Assembly (NCBI RefSeq): GCF_003337565.1
Contig: NZ_QPJL01000004.1
Location: forward strand, 1 to 64,000
Source: Paracoccus lutimaris
Lineage (GTDB): Bacteria > Pseudomonadota > Alphaproteobacteria > Rhodobacterales > Rhodobacteraceae
Reading direction: 5' to 3'
DNA: 64,000 bases
The stretch's first letter is position 1; each line of letters begins with the position of its first letter. A program made the translations under genes and the position numbers. Shown one piece after another: positions 32,565 through 44,881 of this stretch. The notes under the pieces are model-generated. The model ran no database searches and was not told the origin of the DNA. It saw nothing but the letters and a program-made list of their open reading frames with translations.

Positions 32565-34271
32565 CTAATGCCAGCAGCTCTGCTTTGAAGTCTGGCCGAT
32601 GCCGGGGTTCAGGCTGTTTGTCGGGTCCAGCCCGCGATAGAAATCGGCAAGCTGGGGCTTGGCCTTGTAAAGATGGCCGACATTGTGTTCGGCCGGGTAT
32701 TCGGCCCCGCGCTGGTCCAGCAGCGCCCACATTTCATGCTCCAGCGCGATGGGGTCATGGCCCTTTTTCACCACATAATCCTGATGGAAGACGTGGCAGA
32801 AGAAATGCCCGTAATACAGCTTGTGCTGGATGCGGGATTCGATCTCCGGCGGCAGGGTTTCAACCCAGTCGCGGTCATTGCGGCGCAGCGCGATGTCCAG
32901 CGCCATGATGTCCTCGACCTCGCGGGCATGGATGGCGCGGTAGCGGTTGGCGGCGCCCGCGACAGCAAAGCGGTGCAGAAAGGCGGCCTTGCCCTCCTCC
33001 GGGGTGCATTCGAAATAGCCCCCCGTGGCCGAGGGCATGATCTGCGCCAGAAATCCCCGCGCCTCGGCAATGCCCGCGCCGCCCATGCGCAAAAGCAGGT
33101 GGTGCTCATAGCGGTCGCGGAACTCGTCCATGCGCTTGGGCAGGTGATGGGGCATCAGCCGCGCCATGCCCTGCGCGATCCGGTCCGAAATCGTCGTGCC
33201 CATGCCGAAACGCTCGGTCAGCGCGTCGACGCGGGATTTCGCCGAAAACAGCGCCGGCATCCGGTCGGTTCCCAGCTTCTGGATGAACAGGAACGTGTCC
33301 TTGCCGTAGCGCGCGGCAATGTCATAGGCGTCGCGGTGGATATATTCGCCGGCAATCGGCAGGCTTTCGAACTGGCCGAGGATATGGCGGCGGATCGTGG
33401 TCAGCTCGGCCGGGTCATTGGTGCCGATGTAGAAGACCGCCGTGTCCGGCTCGGCCTCGAACGTGTCCAGCCGCACGGCAAAGACCGCAAGCTTGCCGGC
33501 GCAGCCCGCGACCTCGCGCAGCCGGCGCGGATCGGCGTTGAAGCGCGCCGGGCTTTCGGCGTCGATCTGGCGGACATGGTCGTGATATTCGCGGTCCGAG
33601 GCCCAGGCATCGGTCGGCGCGGGCTGGGGCAGATCGCCCCGTTCGACCCGGGTCAGGATCGCCTCGGGGTCATCGCCCAGATCAAGACCCAGATTGTTGA
33701 CCAGGGCCACGCTGCCATCGCCCCGCACCTCGGCGTAAAGGCTGAGTTCGGTATAGGCGGGGCCCCGCCGGATCAGCGCGCCGCCCGAATTGTTGCACAC
33801 GCCCCCCAGAACCGAGGCGCCGATGCAGGACGAGCCGATCACCGAATGCGGCTCGCGCCCCAAGGGGCGCAGGGTCTTTTCCAGCGCGTCCAGCGTCGCG
33901 CCGGGCAGGCAGACGACCTGTTCGCCCTGCCCCAGCTTGTGGATGCCGCTCAGGCGCATGACGCTGATCAGCACGATTTCGCGGTCATAGTCATCACCCC
34001 ATGGCGTCGAGCCGCCGGTCAGCCCGGTATTGGCGGCCTGCAGGATCACCGCCCGGCCAGAGGCCACGGCCGCGTTCAGCGCCCGCCACATCTCGACCAG
34101 CGAGCCGGGACGGACCACGGCGGCCACCGGGCCGCTGCCAAAGCGGATGCCGCGCGTATAGCGGCGCGTCGCGCGCTCGGCGGTCAGGACATTGCCCGCA
34201 CCGACAATCTGCGAAAGCGTGGCCAGAAGCTGGGGGCGCGGCGACATTGCGGCTTGGGGCAGGTCGGTCAT
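32565..34271 (-). CDS. dld: Quinone-dependent D-lactate dehydrogenase
   Basis: This peripheral membrane flavoenzyme oxidises D-lactate to pyruvate and reduces quinone. The 568-residue protein is close in length to E. coli Dld (571). The FAD-binding domain has LQAANTGLTGGSTPWG and SSCIGASVLGGVCNNSGGALIRRGPAYTE (residues about 150-178). The membrane-binding C half has GKDTFLFIQKLGTDRMP, and the C-terminal segment has HVFHQDYVVKKGHDP and FYRGLDPTNSLNPGIG. AAAGGA precedes the start at 34271. The gene appears monocistronic. Confidence 0.93.
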   Translation of the reverse strand: MTDLPQAAMSPRPQLLATLSQIVGAGNVLTAERATRRYTRGIRFGSGPVAAVVRPGSLVEMWRALNAAVASGRAVILQAANTGLTGGSTPWGDDYDREIVLISVMRLSGIHKLGQGEQVVCLPGATLDALEKTLRPLGREPHSVIGSSCIGASVLGGVCNNSGGALIRRGPAYTELSLYAEVRGDGSVALVNNLGLDLGDDPEAILTRVERGDLPQPAPTDAWASDREYHDHVRQIDAESPARFNADPRRLREVAGCAGKLAVFAVRLDTFEAEPDTAVFYIGTNDPAELTTIRRHILGQFESLPIAGEYIHRDAYDIAARYGKDTFLFIQKLGTDRMPALFSAKSRVDALTERFGMGTTISDRIAQGMARLMPHHLPKRMDEFRDRYEHHLLLRMGGAGIAEARGFLAQIMPSATGGYFECTPEEGKAAFLHRFAVAGAANRYRAIHAREVEDIMALDIALRRNDRDWVETLPPEIESRIQHKLYYGHFFCHVFHQDYVVKKGHDPIALEHEMWALLDQRGAEYPAEHNVGHLYKAKPQLADFYRGLDPTNSLNPGIGQTSKQSCWH

Positions 34272-34394
34272 GGCAGTCCTTTCGCGCAAGAGGGATGGCG
34301 GCAACCGGGCGGGCAACGGCGGCAATATCCGGGCATCGCGGCGGAGGCTATGGTGCCAGCCTAGCCTTTGCCCGCAACCCTGCCAAGCCCCCGA

Positions 34395-34766
34395 TCACAG
34401 CTCCTTGCGGATGCGGCGCTCGATCTCCTCGGCCTTGGCCAGCGCGTCCAGATGGTCATTGGCATGTGAAATGATGGCATCGGCAATTGCGGTGGCGGTG
34501 GCGACGAACAGACCCAGCCCGCACAGCACATAGACGATGGTGATGATCTTGCCCGGATCGGTCTTGGGCACGATGTCGCCATAGCCGATAGTGGCAATGG
34601 TGATGACCGAGAAATAGATCGAATCGAGCCAGCGCCAGCCCTCGACATGATGAAAGGCGGTCGAGGCCAGCCCGATCAGCGTCGCCGTCAGCAGCAGCAG
34701 CAGCCGCACCCGCGCGCTGGTGAAAGCCGCCCGCAAGCCCAGCCCAAGTTCAATAAATGCGTGCAT
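34395..34766 (-). CDS. Two-transmembrane potassium channel-like protein
   Basis: This 123-residue protein has two membrane helices (about 20-40 and 75-95) flanking a pore helix and the K+ selectivity filter TIATIGYGD. A short charged C-terminal helix (AKAEEIERRIRKEL) follows. It is the minimal KcsA-like architecture, with no RCK domain. The ATG at 34766 has AGGA five bases upstream and overlaps the AI-2E gene's end by 17 bases, which makes it the last gene of the operon. Confidence 0.88.
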   Translation of the reverse strand: MHAFIELGLGLRAAFTSARVRLLLLLTATLIGLASTAFHHVEGWRWLDSIYFSVITIATIGYGDIVPKTDPGKIITIVYVLCGLGLFVATATAIADAIISHANDHLDALAKAEEIERRIRKEL

Positions 34767-35838
34767 CGTCTTCCTCATAAACACTGACATTCTCCGCCAG
34801 CAACACCGCGAACGGGCGGGTCGAGGCGAAACTGCCCATGACAATGGCGATGATCGAGGTCAAGGGGATAGCAAGGATCGCCCCCGACACCCCCCAGATC
34901 GAGGACCAGAGCGCCAGCGCCACCAGGACCACAAAGGGCGACATGTTCACCTTGCGCCCGACCATGCGCGGCTCAAGCGCATTGCCGACCCATATCTGCG
35001 TCAGGGCCAGCAGCCCCGCCAGCGCCAGCGTCCGCTCGACCGAGCCGAACTGCGCCATGCTGAGCACGACCGGAAACATCACCCCCAGGATCGAGCCGAC
35101 ATAGGGGATATAGTTCAAAAGCGCGATCAGGATGGCCCAGAACAGCGCGAAATCGACGCCAAAGGCCCAAAGCACCGCATAGGACAACAGCCCCAGGATC
35201 GCGTTGATCAGCGTCTTGACCGCCAGATAGTCGCTGATGGCGCGGTTGGTCTGCATGATGATGCGGCTGGCGCGGATGCCGCTTTCCCCCGGCAGGGCGA
35301 CGGCGACCTTATGGGCGAAGCCGTTGCGCTCGCCCATCAGAAAGACCGCATAGACCACCACCATGAAGATCAGCCCCGCCGCCGCGCTGATCGAGCCCAG
35401 AAGCATGCCCGCCACCTGCTGCACGCGCAGCGTGCCGAACGTGTCGGACCAGAGCCGGTGCCAGTCCGGATCCCCCTTGATCCCGGCCAGCGCCGTCAGC
35501 TGCGCGACCAGTCCCGAGACGTTCTTCTGATAATCGGGCAGGCGCGGGCGGATCTGCTCGGCGGTGGCGACCATGACCCCGCCCAGCCACATCACCGCCA
35601 GCAGGAAGGCAGCCAGCACCAGCGCCCGGCGCAGCCATTCCGGCAGGCGCCGGCAGCCGGGCAGCCGCCCGACCGCGTCACTGGCGGCGATCAGCACATA
35701 GACCGAGATCACCGCCACCACGATGGGCAACAGCAGCGCCTTGCCGATGACCAGAAACAGCCCGATCAGCGCCACCAATGCCAGTCCCAGAACCACCGTC
35801 AGCAATCCGCGCAGCGGATCGGCCCGGCCTTCAGCCAT
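34750..35838 (-). CDS. AI-2E family transporter (YdiK/PerM type)
   Basis: This 362-residue permease has about eight membrane helices. The family pattern is present: paired N-terminal helices, a soluble helical loop (residues about 90-180) and the late LLNYIPYVGSILGVMFPVVL, followed by ALEPRMVGRKVNMSPFVVL. Members export small solutes or ions; autoinducer-2 transport is established for few. The start at 35838 overlaps the HdeD gene stop by eight bases. Confidence 0.88.
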   Translation of the reverse strand: MAEGRADPLRGLLTVVLGLALVALIGLFLVIGKALLLPIVVAVISVYVLIAASDAVGRLPGCRRLPEWLRRALVLAAFLLAVMWLGGVMVATAEQIRPRLPDYQKNVSGLVAQLTALAGIKGDPDWHRLWSDTFGTLRVQQVAGMLLGSISAAAGLIFMVVVYAVFLMGERNGFAHKVAVALPGESGIRASRIIMQTNRAISDYLAVKTLINAILGLLSYAVLWAFGVDFALFWAILIALLNYIPYVGSILGVMFPVVLSMAQFGSVERTLALAGLLALTQIWVGNALEPRMVGRKVNMSPFVVLVALALWSSIWGVSGAILAIPLTSIIAIVMGSFASTRPFAVLLAENVSVYEEDDARIY

Positions 35839-36334
35839 TGGCACGGCGGTGCATGGCCAGAAGGACCAGCGCCAGACCGCTGGCCAGAAGCTCAATCCCC
35901 AGCAGGATGCCGAAATTCAGGTTCAGCCCGAACAGCACCACCAGCCCGATCAGCGCCGAGACCGCGCCCGTGCCCATCACCAGCGGGAAATTCGGCGCGC
36001 CCTTCATCGCGCGCCCGGCCCAAAGCTTGGCCGCACCCGAGGCGATCAGCAAAAGCCCGATCAGCATCTGCATCAGCCAGCCGTCCCCAAAGGGGCCGAA
36101 CAGCAGCGACAGGCCCAGAAACAGGCAGGCCGCCGCGATCAGCCCGGCGCGCAGCCGCGCCGAGGTGGTCTCGGATTTCCAGGCCGCCCAGCCCTGAAAG
36201 CCAGCGACGATCAACAGTGCCCAGCCCGCCAGCGTGGTCGTCGCCACACTGGCCGAGGCCGGGTTGATCAGCGCCAGCAGCCCGCCCACAAGCGCAGCAA
36301 GGCCGGCGGCCATCATCGGAAGCCATGCGGTCAT
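35831..36334 (-). CDS. HdeD-like membrane protein (first of a tandem pair by position)
   Basis: This 167-residue protein has six predicted membrane helices in three hairpins, with Gly-rich NPASASVATTTLAGWALLIVAG after helix 1, as in HdeD/DUF308 proteins. HdeD is linked to acid resistance in E. coli at high cell density, but its mechanism is unknown. The ATG at 36334 overlaps the stop of the upstream paralogue (TGATG); a GTG at 36337 is an alternative. The pair probably arose by duplication. Confidence 0.82.
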   Translation of the reverse strand: MTAWLPMMAAGLAALVGGLLALINPASASVATTTLAGWALLIVAGFQGWAAWKSETTSARLRAGLIAAACLFLGLSLLFGPFGDGWLMQMLIGLLLIASGAAKLWAGRAMKGAPNFPLVMGTGAVSALIGLVVLFGLNLNFGILLGIELLASGLALVLLAMHRRANG

Positions 36335-36858
36335 CACGCCACCTCGGGTTCAGATTTGCGCGCCAGCGACAGCACGATCAGCGACACGCCGTTCGAGATC
36401 AGCTCGACCGCCAGATAGACACCCAGCACCAGTGCCGCCGATTGCGGGAAATTCGACATGATCATCGCCCCCAGAAGCAGCGAGACCGCGCCCGACAGGA
36501 TCAGCACCCAGCGCAGCTGCGCGAAATCGGAACGGAACGCCAGCAGCAGGCGCAGGACGCCCATGACGAGCAGCCCGATGGCCACCACGAAGGTCAGCGA
36601 CACGATGCCCGCCAGCGGATTGACGATCAGATCAATGCCCAGGATCAGGATGATCAACCCGATCAGCAGCGACAGGATGCGCCCTCCCCAGCCCTGATCC
36701 CCAAAGGCTGAAACCATCGTCATGATCCCCACGGCCACGAACATCCAGCCAGCCAGAAGCTCGGCGGTCAGCGTCGCAGCCAATGGATTGGCCAGCGCGA
36801 AAAAACCGCCGAAAAGCGAAATCAGGCCCGCAATCATCCACAAAAACCAATATCTCAT
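36334..36858 (-). CDS. HdeD-like membrane protein (operon-first paralogue)
   Basis: This 174-residue protein has six predicted helices in the same DUF308 pattern as its downstream neighbour: NPLAATLTAELLAGWMFVAVG after helix 1 and NPLAGIVSLTFVVAIGLL after helix 3. It opens a tightly overlapping operon of HdeD, HdeD, AI-2E permease and K+ channel. The 220 bases upstream hold the promoter and the tRNA-Leu 3' end; I see no clear operator there. Confidence 0.82.
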   Translation of the reverse strand: MRYWFLWMIAGLISLFGGFFALANPLAATLTAELLAGWMFVAVGIMTMVSAFGDQGWGGRILSLLIGLIILILGIDLIVNPLAGIVSLTFVVAIGLLVMGVLRLLLAFRSDFAQLRWVLILSGAVSLLLGAMIMSNFPQSAALVLGVYLAVELISNGVSLIVLSLARKSEPEVA

Positions 36859-37082
36859 GCCTTGTCTCCGTTGGCTGTCCAGCCCTGCCCGCTTGAGGAT
36901 GCAGGCGCGCGGCCTGCATCGTCACTCGGGCGAGCTGCGCGAAAGTTAACACGGAAAGGGCGAATTTGATCGGGAATCTGGGGGGCGCTACGCGCGCCAC
37001 CGGGGCGACGTGACAAATCCGCACAAGTGCGCACAAGCGTCTGAGCTTGACCAGATTTTCAAGGAGATCTCAAATAGAGATT

Positions 37083-37169
37083 TGGTGCGGTCGAGAAGAC
37101 TCGAACTTCCACTCCGGTTAAGGAACAGCGACCTCAACGCTGCGCGTCTACCAATTCCGCCACGACCGC
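37083..37169 (-). tRNA. tRNA-Leu (anticodon GAG)
   Basis: On the minus strand the acceptor GCGGTCG pairs with CGACCGC, followed by A and an encoded CCA. The anticodon stem-loop reads CAGCGTTGAGGTCGCTG, with anticodon GAG. A long variable arm and GTTCGAGTC T-loop are present. Length is 87 bases. Confidence 0.95.
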
Positions 37170-37255
37170 ATCCGTAGCAAGGCCGCCTTCTAGAGGGTTC
37201 AACGGCAGATGAAAAGGGTGATTTTATCCGCCGTCGCGATTTTCGGAACGTCCTG

Positions 37256-40200
37256 TCACTCGGCCGCGACGGCTGGTGCGGGCGTGTAGTTCAAGACCGG
37301 CGCCAGCCAGCGTTCGGCGTCGTGCAAGGACATGCCCTTGCGTTCGGCATAGTCCAGAACCTGATCGTGCTCGACCTTGGCCACGCCGAAATAATAGGCC
37401 TCGGGATGACCGATATAAAGGCCGGAAACCGACGAGCCGGGCCACATTGCCATCGACTCGGTCAGTTCGACCCCGGTCGCAGATGTGGCATCCAGAAGCT
37501 TGAAAAGGGTGTCCTTTTCGGTGTGGTCCGGCTGCGCGGGATAGCCGGGCGCGGGGCGGATGCCCTTGTAGGGCTCGGCCACCAGTTCTTCGGCGCTAAA
37601 GCTTTCGTCCGAATAGCCCCAATAGGTCTTGCGCGCGCGCTCATGCATCATCTCGGCCAGCGCCTCGGCAAAGCGGTCGGCAAGCGCCTGCACCAGAATG
37701 GCCGAGAAATCGTCATGCGCCGCCTTGAAACGCTCGGCGATCGCCTGCTCTTCGCCGCCCGCAGTGACGACAAAGCCGCCGACATAGTCGCGCTTGCCCT
37801 CGGGGGCCACGAAATCGGCCATGGCGACATTGGGGCGACCGTCGCGCTTGGCGACCTGCTGGCGCAGCGTGTGCAGCGTGGCAAGTTCCACGCCCCGGCT
37901 TTCGTCGGTGTAAAGCCGGATGTCATCGCCCACGCGATTCGCCGGCCAGAAGCCGATGACGGCACGCGGCGTGAACCACTTCTCGTCGATAATGCGCTTC
38001 AGCATGGCCTGCGCGTCGGCGAAAAGGTGGCGGGCGACCTCGCCCTGCTTTTCATCCTCAAGAATGCGCGGATAGACGCCCCTCAGCTCCCATGTCTGGA
38101 AGAAGGGGGTCCAGTCGATATAGCGCGCGATCTCGGCCAGATCGAAATCGTCGATCACGCGGGGGCCGAGGAATTGCGGCGCTTTCGCCTCGAACCCGGT
38201 CCAGTCGATCTGCATGGCATTGTCGCGGGCCGAGGCCAGCGGCAGGCGCTTCTTGTCGTTCTCGGCCAGGGCATATTTGTTCGCCACGTCCAGATATTCG
38301 GCGCGGATCGTATCGGTATAGGCCGTCTTCTGGCCCGACAGCAGATTGCCGACCACGCCCACGGCGCGACTGGCATCGGTGACATAGACGGTCTGCCCCT
38401 TGGCATAGCGCGGGTTGATCTTGACCGCCGTATGGATGCGGCTTGTCGTGGCGCCGCCGATCAGCAGCGGAATGTCAAAGCCCTCACGCTCCATCTCGGA
38501 TGCGACATGCACCATCTCGTCCAGCGAGGGCGTGATCAGGCCCGACAGGCCGATGATATCGACATTCTCGGCCTTGGCGACTTCAAGGATCTTGGTCGCC
38601 GGGACCATGACGCCCAGATCGATGATCTCATAGTTGTTGCAGGCCAGAACGACGCCGACGATGTTCTTGCCGATATCGTGGACATCGCCCTTGACCGTCG
38701 CCATCAGCACCTTGCCGGCACTGGTCGAACCGCCCTGCCCGGCCTTTTCCTCCTCCATGAAAGGCAGAAGATGCGCCACGGCCTGTTTCATCACCCGTGC
38801 CGACTTCACTACCTGCGGCAGGAACATCTTGCCCGAGCCGAACAGGTCGCCCACCACGTTCATCCCGTCCATCAGCGGACCTTCGATGACATGCAGCGGG
38901 CGTTCGGCGGCAAGCCGCGCCTCTTCGGTGTCTTCGTCGATATATTCGGTGATGCCGTTGACCAGCGCATGTTCCAGCCGCTTGTTCACCGGCCATTCGC
39001 GCCAGGTCAGGTCCTTTTCGCGGGCCTTCGCGCCGCCCTCGCCCCGGAAGCGGCTGGCGATTTCCAGCATGTTTTCCGTCGCCGTGCCGCCCTTGGCGGG
39101 CTTGCGGTTCAGGACGACATCCTCGCATGCCTCGCGCAGGTCGGGGGCGATCTGGTCATAGACGGCCAGCTGCCCGGCATTGACGATGCCCATGTCCATC
39201 CCCGCCTGAATGGCGTGATACAGGAATACGGCATGCATCGCCTCGCGCACCGGCTCATTGCCGCGGAAGCTGAAGGACAGGTTCGAAACCCCGCCCGAGA
39301 TATGGACATGCGGCAAGGACTGCGTGATGCGCCGGGTCGCGCCAATGAAATCGACGCCGTAATTGTCGTGCTCCTCGATCCCAGTCGCCACGGCGAAGAT
39401 ATTGGGATCAAAGATGATATCCTCGGGCGGGAAGCCGACCCGATTGACCAGAATGTCATAGGCGCGGGCACAGATTTCCACCTTGCGGTTTTCGGTATCG
39501 GCCTGTCCGGTTTCGTCAAAGGCCATGACCACGACGGCCGCACCATAGCGGCGGCACAGCGTGGCCTGTTTCAGGAACGCCTCCTCGCCCTCTTTCAGGC
39601 TGATCGAGTTCACCACCGGCTTGCCTTGCACGCATTTCAGCCCGGCCTCGATCACCTCCCATTTGGAACTGTCGATCATCACAGGCACACGGGCGATATC
39701 GGGTTCGGCCGCGATCAGGTTCAGATAGTCGATCATCGCCTGCTTGGAATCGATCAGGCCCTCATCCATGTTCACGTCGATGATCTGGGCGCCGTTTTCG
39801 ACCTGATCGCGGGCCACATCCAGTGCCGCCGCATAATCGCCATTGGTGATCAGCTTGCGGAACTTGGCAGAGCCGGTGACGTTCGTGCGCTCTCCGACGT
39901 TCACAAAGGGGATGTCGTCAGTCTTGACGAAAGGCTCCAGCCCCGAAAGGCGCAGGCGCGGCTGGACATCCGGAATCACACGGGGCGGAATATCGGCGAC
40001 GGCACGGGCAATCGCCGCGATATGGTCGGGGGTCGAGCCGCAGCAGCCGCCGACCACATTCACCAACCCCTCACGGGCGAAATCGGCGACCTGACGGGCC
40101 ATGTCCTCGGGCGTTTCGTCATACTGGCCCATCTCATTGGGCAGGCCGGCATTGGGATAGGCGCAGATCAGCGTATCCGCGACCGAGGAAAGCTCGGCCA

Positions 40201-41008
40201 GATGCGGGCGCATGGCGGCGGCACCAAGGGCACAGTTCAGCCCGATGGTCACCGGGGCTGCGTGGCGCAGCGAATACCAGAAGGCCGAGGGCGTCTGCCC
40301 CGACAGCGTGCGCCCCGAAAGGTCCGTGATCGTGCCCGAAATCATCACCGGCAGGCGCAGATTCTTTTCGGCAAACACCTCTTCGCAGGCAAAAACCGCC
40401 GCCTTGGCGTTCAGCGTGTCAAAGATCGTCTCGATCAGGATCAGGTCGGCGCCGCCATCCATCAAGCCGCGGATCTGTTCGGCATAGGCCTGACGCAATT
40501 GATCAAAGGTCACAGCGCGATAGCCGGGATTGTTCACGTCCGGGCTGATCGAGGCAGTGCGGTTCGTCGGCCCAAGCGCGCCGGCGACAAAACGCGGGCG
40601 GCCGTCCTCGGCCGTGGCGCGATCCAGCGCCTGACGCACCAGTTTCGCGCCATAGAAGTTCAGGTCATAGACCGCCCCCTCCATCCCGTAATCGGCCTGC
40701 GCGATGGTGGTCGAGGAAAACGTGTTCGTTTCCACGATATCCGCGCCGGCTTTCGCATAGCGGTAATGGATGTCCTCGATCGCCTTGGGCTGGGTCAGGA
40801 TCAACAGGTCGTTGTTGCCCTTTTGCGGATGCTCGCCCGGTTTCGGGGGATGGCAGCCGCAGCCGCAACCGCCGCCATGGCCGGTGAAGTCCCCTTCGTC
40901 AAAGCCCAGCTGCTGGATCTGCGTGCCCATCGCCCCGTCAAGGATCAGGATGCGTTCGCGCGCGGCGGCACGGATTTGGTCGAAAACGGGCGAAAGGGGC
41001 AGAGACAT
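37256..41008 (-). CDS. metH: Cobalamin-dependent methionine synthase
   Basis: MetH transfers the methyl group of methyl-tetrahydrofolate to homocysteine through B12. The 1250-residue protein has the homocysteine domain (zinc Cys in GLNCALG and GGCCGSTP, residues about 1-345) and the pterin domain ([13 protein letters not shown] onward). The cap and B12 domain has [12 protein letters not shown] near residue 770, and the AdoMet reactivation domain extends to the C terminus. Residues 42-63 are an odd Gly/Cys/His-rich insertion before GNNDLL. The enzyme depends on cobalamin, consistent with cbiB elsewhere in the window. Confidence 0.96.
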   Translation of the reverse strand: MSLPLSPVFDQIRAAARERILILDGAMGTQIQQLGFDEGDFTGHGGGCGCGCHPPKPGEHPQKGNNDLLILTQPKAIEDIHYRYAKAGADIVETNTFSSTTIAQADYGMEGAVYDLNFYGAKLVRQALDRATAEDGRPRFVAGALGPTNRTASISPDVNNPGYRAVTFDQLRQAYAEQIRGLMDGGADLILIETIFDTLNAKAAVFACEEVFAEKNLRLPVMISGTITDLSGRTLSGQTPSAFWYSLRHAAPVTIGLNCALGAAAMRPHLAELSSVADTLICAYPNAGLPNEMGQYDETPEDMARQVADFAREGLVNVVGGCCGSTPDHIAAIARAVADIPPRVIPDVQPRLRLSGLEPFVKTDDIPFVNVGERTNVTGSAKFRKLITNGDYAAALDVARDQVENGAQIIDVNMDEGLIDSKQAMIDYLNLIAAEPDIARVPVMIDSSKWEVIEAGLKCVQGKPVVNSISLKEGEEAFLKQATLCRRYGAAVVVMAFDETGQADTENRKVEICARAYDILVNRVGFPPEDIIFDPNIFAVATGIEEHDNYGVDFIGATRRITQSLPHVHISGGVSNLSFSFRGNEPVREAMHAVFLYHAIQAGMDMGIVNAGQLAVYDQIAPDLREACEDVVLNRKPAKGGTATENMLEIASRFRGEGGAKAREKDLTWREWPVNKRLEHALVNGITEYIDEDTEEARLAAERPLHVIEGPLMDGMNVVGDLFGSGKMFLPQVVKSARVMKQAVAHLLPFMEEEKAGQGGSTSAGKVLMATVKGDVHDIGKNIVGVVLACNNYEIIDLGVMVPATKILEVAKAENVDIIGLSGLITPSLDEMVHVASEMEREGFDIPLLIGGATTSRIHTAVKINPRYAKGQTVYVTDASRAVGVVGNLLSGQKTAYTDTIRAEYLDVANKYALAENDKKRLPLASARDNAMQIDWTGFEAKAPQFLGPRVIDDFDLAEIARYIDWTPFFQTWELRGVYPRILEDEKQGEVARHLFADAQAMLKRIIDEKWFTPRAVIGFWPANRVGDDIRLYTDESRGVELATLHTLRQQVAKRDGRPNVAMADFVAPEGKRDYVGGFVVTAGGEEQAIAERFKAAHDDFSAILVQALADRFAEALAEMMHERARKTYWGYSDESFSAEELVAEPYKGIRPAPGYPAQPDHTEKDTLFKLLDATSATGVELTESMAMWPGSSVSGLYIGHPEAYYFGVAKVEHDQVLDYAERKGMSLHDAERWLAPVLNYTPAPAVAAE

Positions 41009-41146
41009 GGCTAACGGTCCGGGCTATGTGGAATTCGTCTTTATAGCGACGCCATATCACATAGTGAACCTCAACATCCGCACAATGATCATGCAGCAGA
41101 TTCATGTTCTGCTGTGCCTCTTGCGGCGCAGCCGGTTTGACGCCAA

Positions 41147-41812
41147 ATGACGGCCATGACCGAATGGATCACCGCCCCCGGACTGACCGATTACGCCGAA
41201 GCCGTCGCCTTCATGGAGGCGCGGGCCGCCGCCATCTTCGCCGGCGAGGCCGATGAGCTGATCTGGCTGGTCGAGCATCCGCCGCTTTACACCGCCGGCA
41301 CCAGCGCCCAGACGCAGGACCTGCTCGAGGCGCGCTTTCCCGTCCATGCCAGCGGGCGCGGCGGGCAATATACCTATCACGGGCCGGGCCAGCGCGTCAT
41401 CTATGTCATGCTGGACCTGAACCGGCGCGGCCGCGACGTGCGCGCATTCGTCAAATCGCTTGAGGATTGGGTGATCGACGCGCTGGCCGAATTCACCCTC
41501 AAGGGCGAGATTCGCGACGGCCGTGTCGGCGTCTGGATCGCGCGCCCCGACAAGGCCCCCCTGCCAGATGGCTCGATGCGCGAGGACAAGATCGCCGCCA
41601 TCGGCGTCAAGCTGCGCAAATGGGTCAGCTTTCACGGCATTTCGGTCAATGTCGAACCCGATCTGAGCCATTATGCCGGCATCGTGCCCTGCGGGATTTC
41701 TGGCCACGGCGTCACCAGTCTGGTAGATTTGGGACGCCCGGTCGGGCTTGGCGATCTGGACGTGGCGCTGCGCCGCACGTTCCTGCGGCACTTTCCCGAT
41801 CTGCGGACCTGA
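41147..41812 (+). CDS. lipB: Octanoyltransferase LipB
   Basis: LipB moves octanoyl from acyl carrier protein to lipoyl domains, the first step of lipoate synthesis. The 221-residue protein has [37 protein letters not shown] (lysine-less binding loop region), [20 protein letters not shown] with the catalytic Lys, and [14 protein letters not shown] with the catalytic Cys. The ATG at 41147 or the one at 41156 could be used. It is divergent from metH. Confidence 0.95.
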   Translation: MTAMTEWITAPGLTDYAEAVAFMEARAAAIFAGEADELIWLVEHPPLYTAGTSAQTQDLLEARFPVHASGRGGQYTYHGPGQRVIYVMLDLNRRGRDVRAFVKSLEDWVIDALAEFTLKGEIRDGRVGVWIARPDKAPLPDGSMREDKIAAIGVKLRKWVSFHGISVNVEPDLSHYAGIVPCGISGHGVTSLVDLGRPVGLGDLDVALRRTFLRHFPDLRT

Positions 41813-41959
41813 CTTTAGTCAAGTCGGACCGGGATATTTCGCGATATGGGCAATTGTGCGACCTTTTGCCTGTGTTCGCGGGGTCTGCCCCATGTTAGCC
41901 CTCGGAGTGCAAACGGGAGAGGTCCCGTTCGATACGAAGAGAAACCCAGAGGAACAGCG

Positions 41960-44312
<2,353 letters not shown>

Positions 44313-44317
44313 TCCCC

Positions 44318-44821
44318 ATGCCCTATGCATGGCATGACGATACGGCCCCGGAGGAATCCGGGGCCGTTTCATATCGGCTTGAGGTCTGGCCCTATCGCTC
44401 GCTGCCGCGCCGGGGCTTTGTCTGGGTGATCGGGCTTAGCGCTGTCGGGCTGGGCCTGCCGCTGCTGGCGGTGGTGGGCTCGCCGGTGCTGTGGGGGCTT
44501 TTGCCCTTTGCGGCGCTGGCGGTCTGGGGGCTGTGGCATGCGATCAGCCACAGCAACCGGCACGCCGCCTCGACGCATGAGACGCTGGTCCTGACCCCGC
44601 AGGGGCTGACCCTGACCCGCCGCGATCCGGGGCGCGCGGACCGCATCTGGCAGACCAACCCCTATTGGGTACGCGCGGGCCTGCGCGCCAATGGCCCGGT
44701 CGAGGACTATCTGGTCCTGACGGATGGCCGCCGCGAGATCGAGCTGGGCGCCTTTCTGGCCCCCGAGGAACGGATCACCTTGCGTGACGAGCTGGACCGG
44801 CATCTGGCCCGGCTGCGCTGA
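44318..44821 (+). CDS. DUF2244 family membrane protein
   Basis: This 167-residue protein starts MPYAWHDD and has the family phrase LEVWPYRSLPRRGFVWVIG leading into two membrane helices (about 34-52 and 56-74). A cytoplasmic beta-rich domain with HETLVLTPQGLTLTRRDP follows. DUF2244 genes are commonly found next to aa3 oxidase genes in alphaproteobacteria, which suggests an accessory or assembly role, although none has been shown. It starts five bases after ctaD. Confidence 0.85.
   Translation: MPYAWHDDTAPEESGAVSYRLEVWPYRSLPRRGFVWVIGLSAVGLGLPLLAVVGSPVLWGLLPFAALAVWGLWHAISHSNRHAASTHETLVLTPQGLTLTRRDPGRADRIWQTNPYWVRAGLRANGPVEDYLVLTDGRREIELGAFLAPEERITLRDELDRHLARLR
44342..44367 (+). terminator. Hairpin after ctaD, lying inside the start of the DUF2244 gene
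   Basis: ACGGCCCCGG (44342-44351) pairs with CCGGGGCCGT (44358-44367) and is followed by TTC. It looks like the ctaD terminator but overlaps codons 9-17 of the next gene, so it may attenuate read-through into that gene. Confidence 0.5.
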
Positions 44822-44830
44822 GAATGACGA

Positions 44831-44855
44831 AAGGCCCGGCGCAAGGCCGGGCCTT
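44831..44855. terminator. Bidirectional terminator between DUF2244 and the dehydrogenase gene
   Basis: AAGGCCCGGC (44831-44840) pairs perfectly with GCCGGGCCTT (44846-44855) around a GCAAG loop, ten bases past the DUF2244 stop and 27 before the convergent gene's stop. Confidence 0.7.
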
Positions 44856-44881
44856 CCTCGCATCGCGGGCCGGGTGGTGGA

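Noticed and set aside
37170..37255. Possible small gene between tRNA-Leu and metH
   Set aside because: Only 86 bases, with no start supported by a ribosome site.
37322..41014. 1230-residue open frame opposite metH
   Set aside because: It is produced by the codon bias of metH. The translation is His/Gln/Arg/Gly-rich without recognisable domains, while metH has every expected motif.
41009..41146. B12 or SAM riboswitch upstream of metH
   Set aside because: I looked for the conserved cobalamin box and SAM-II-like pseudoknot patterns and saw neither, although the region is A/T-rich and has promoter-like sequence.
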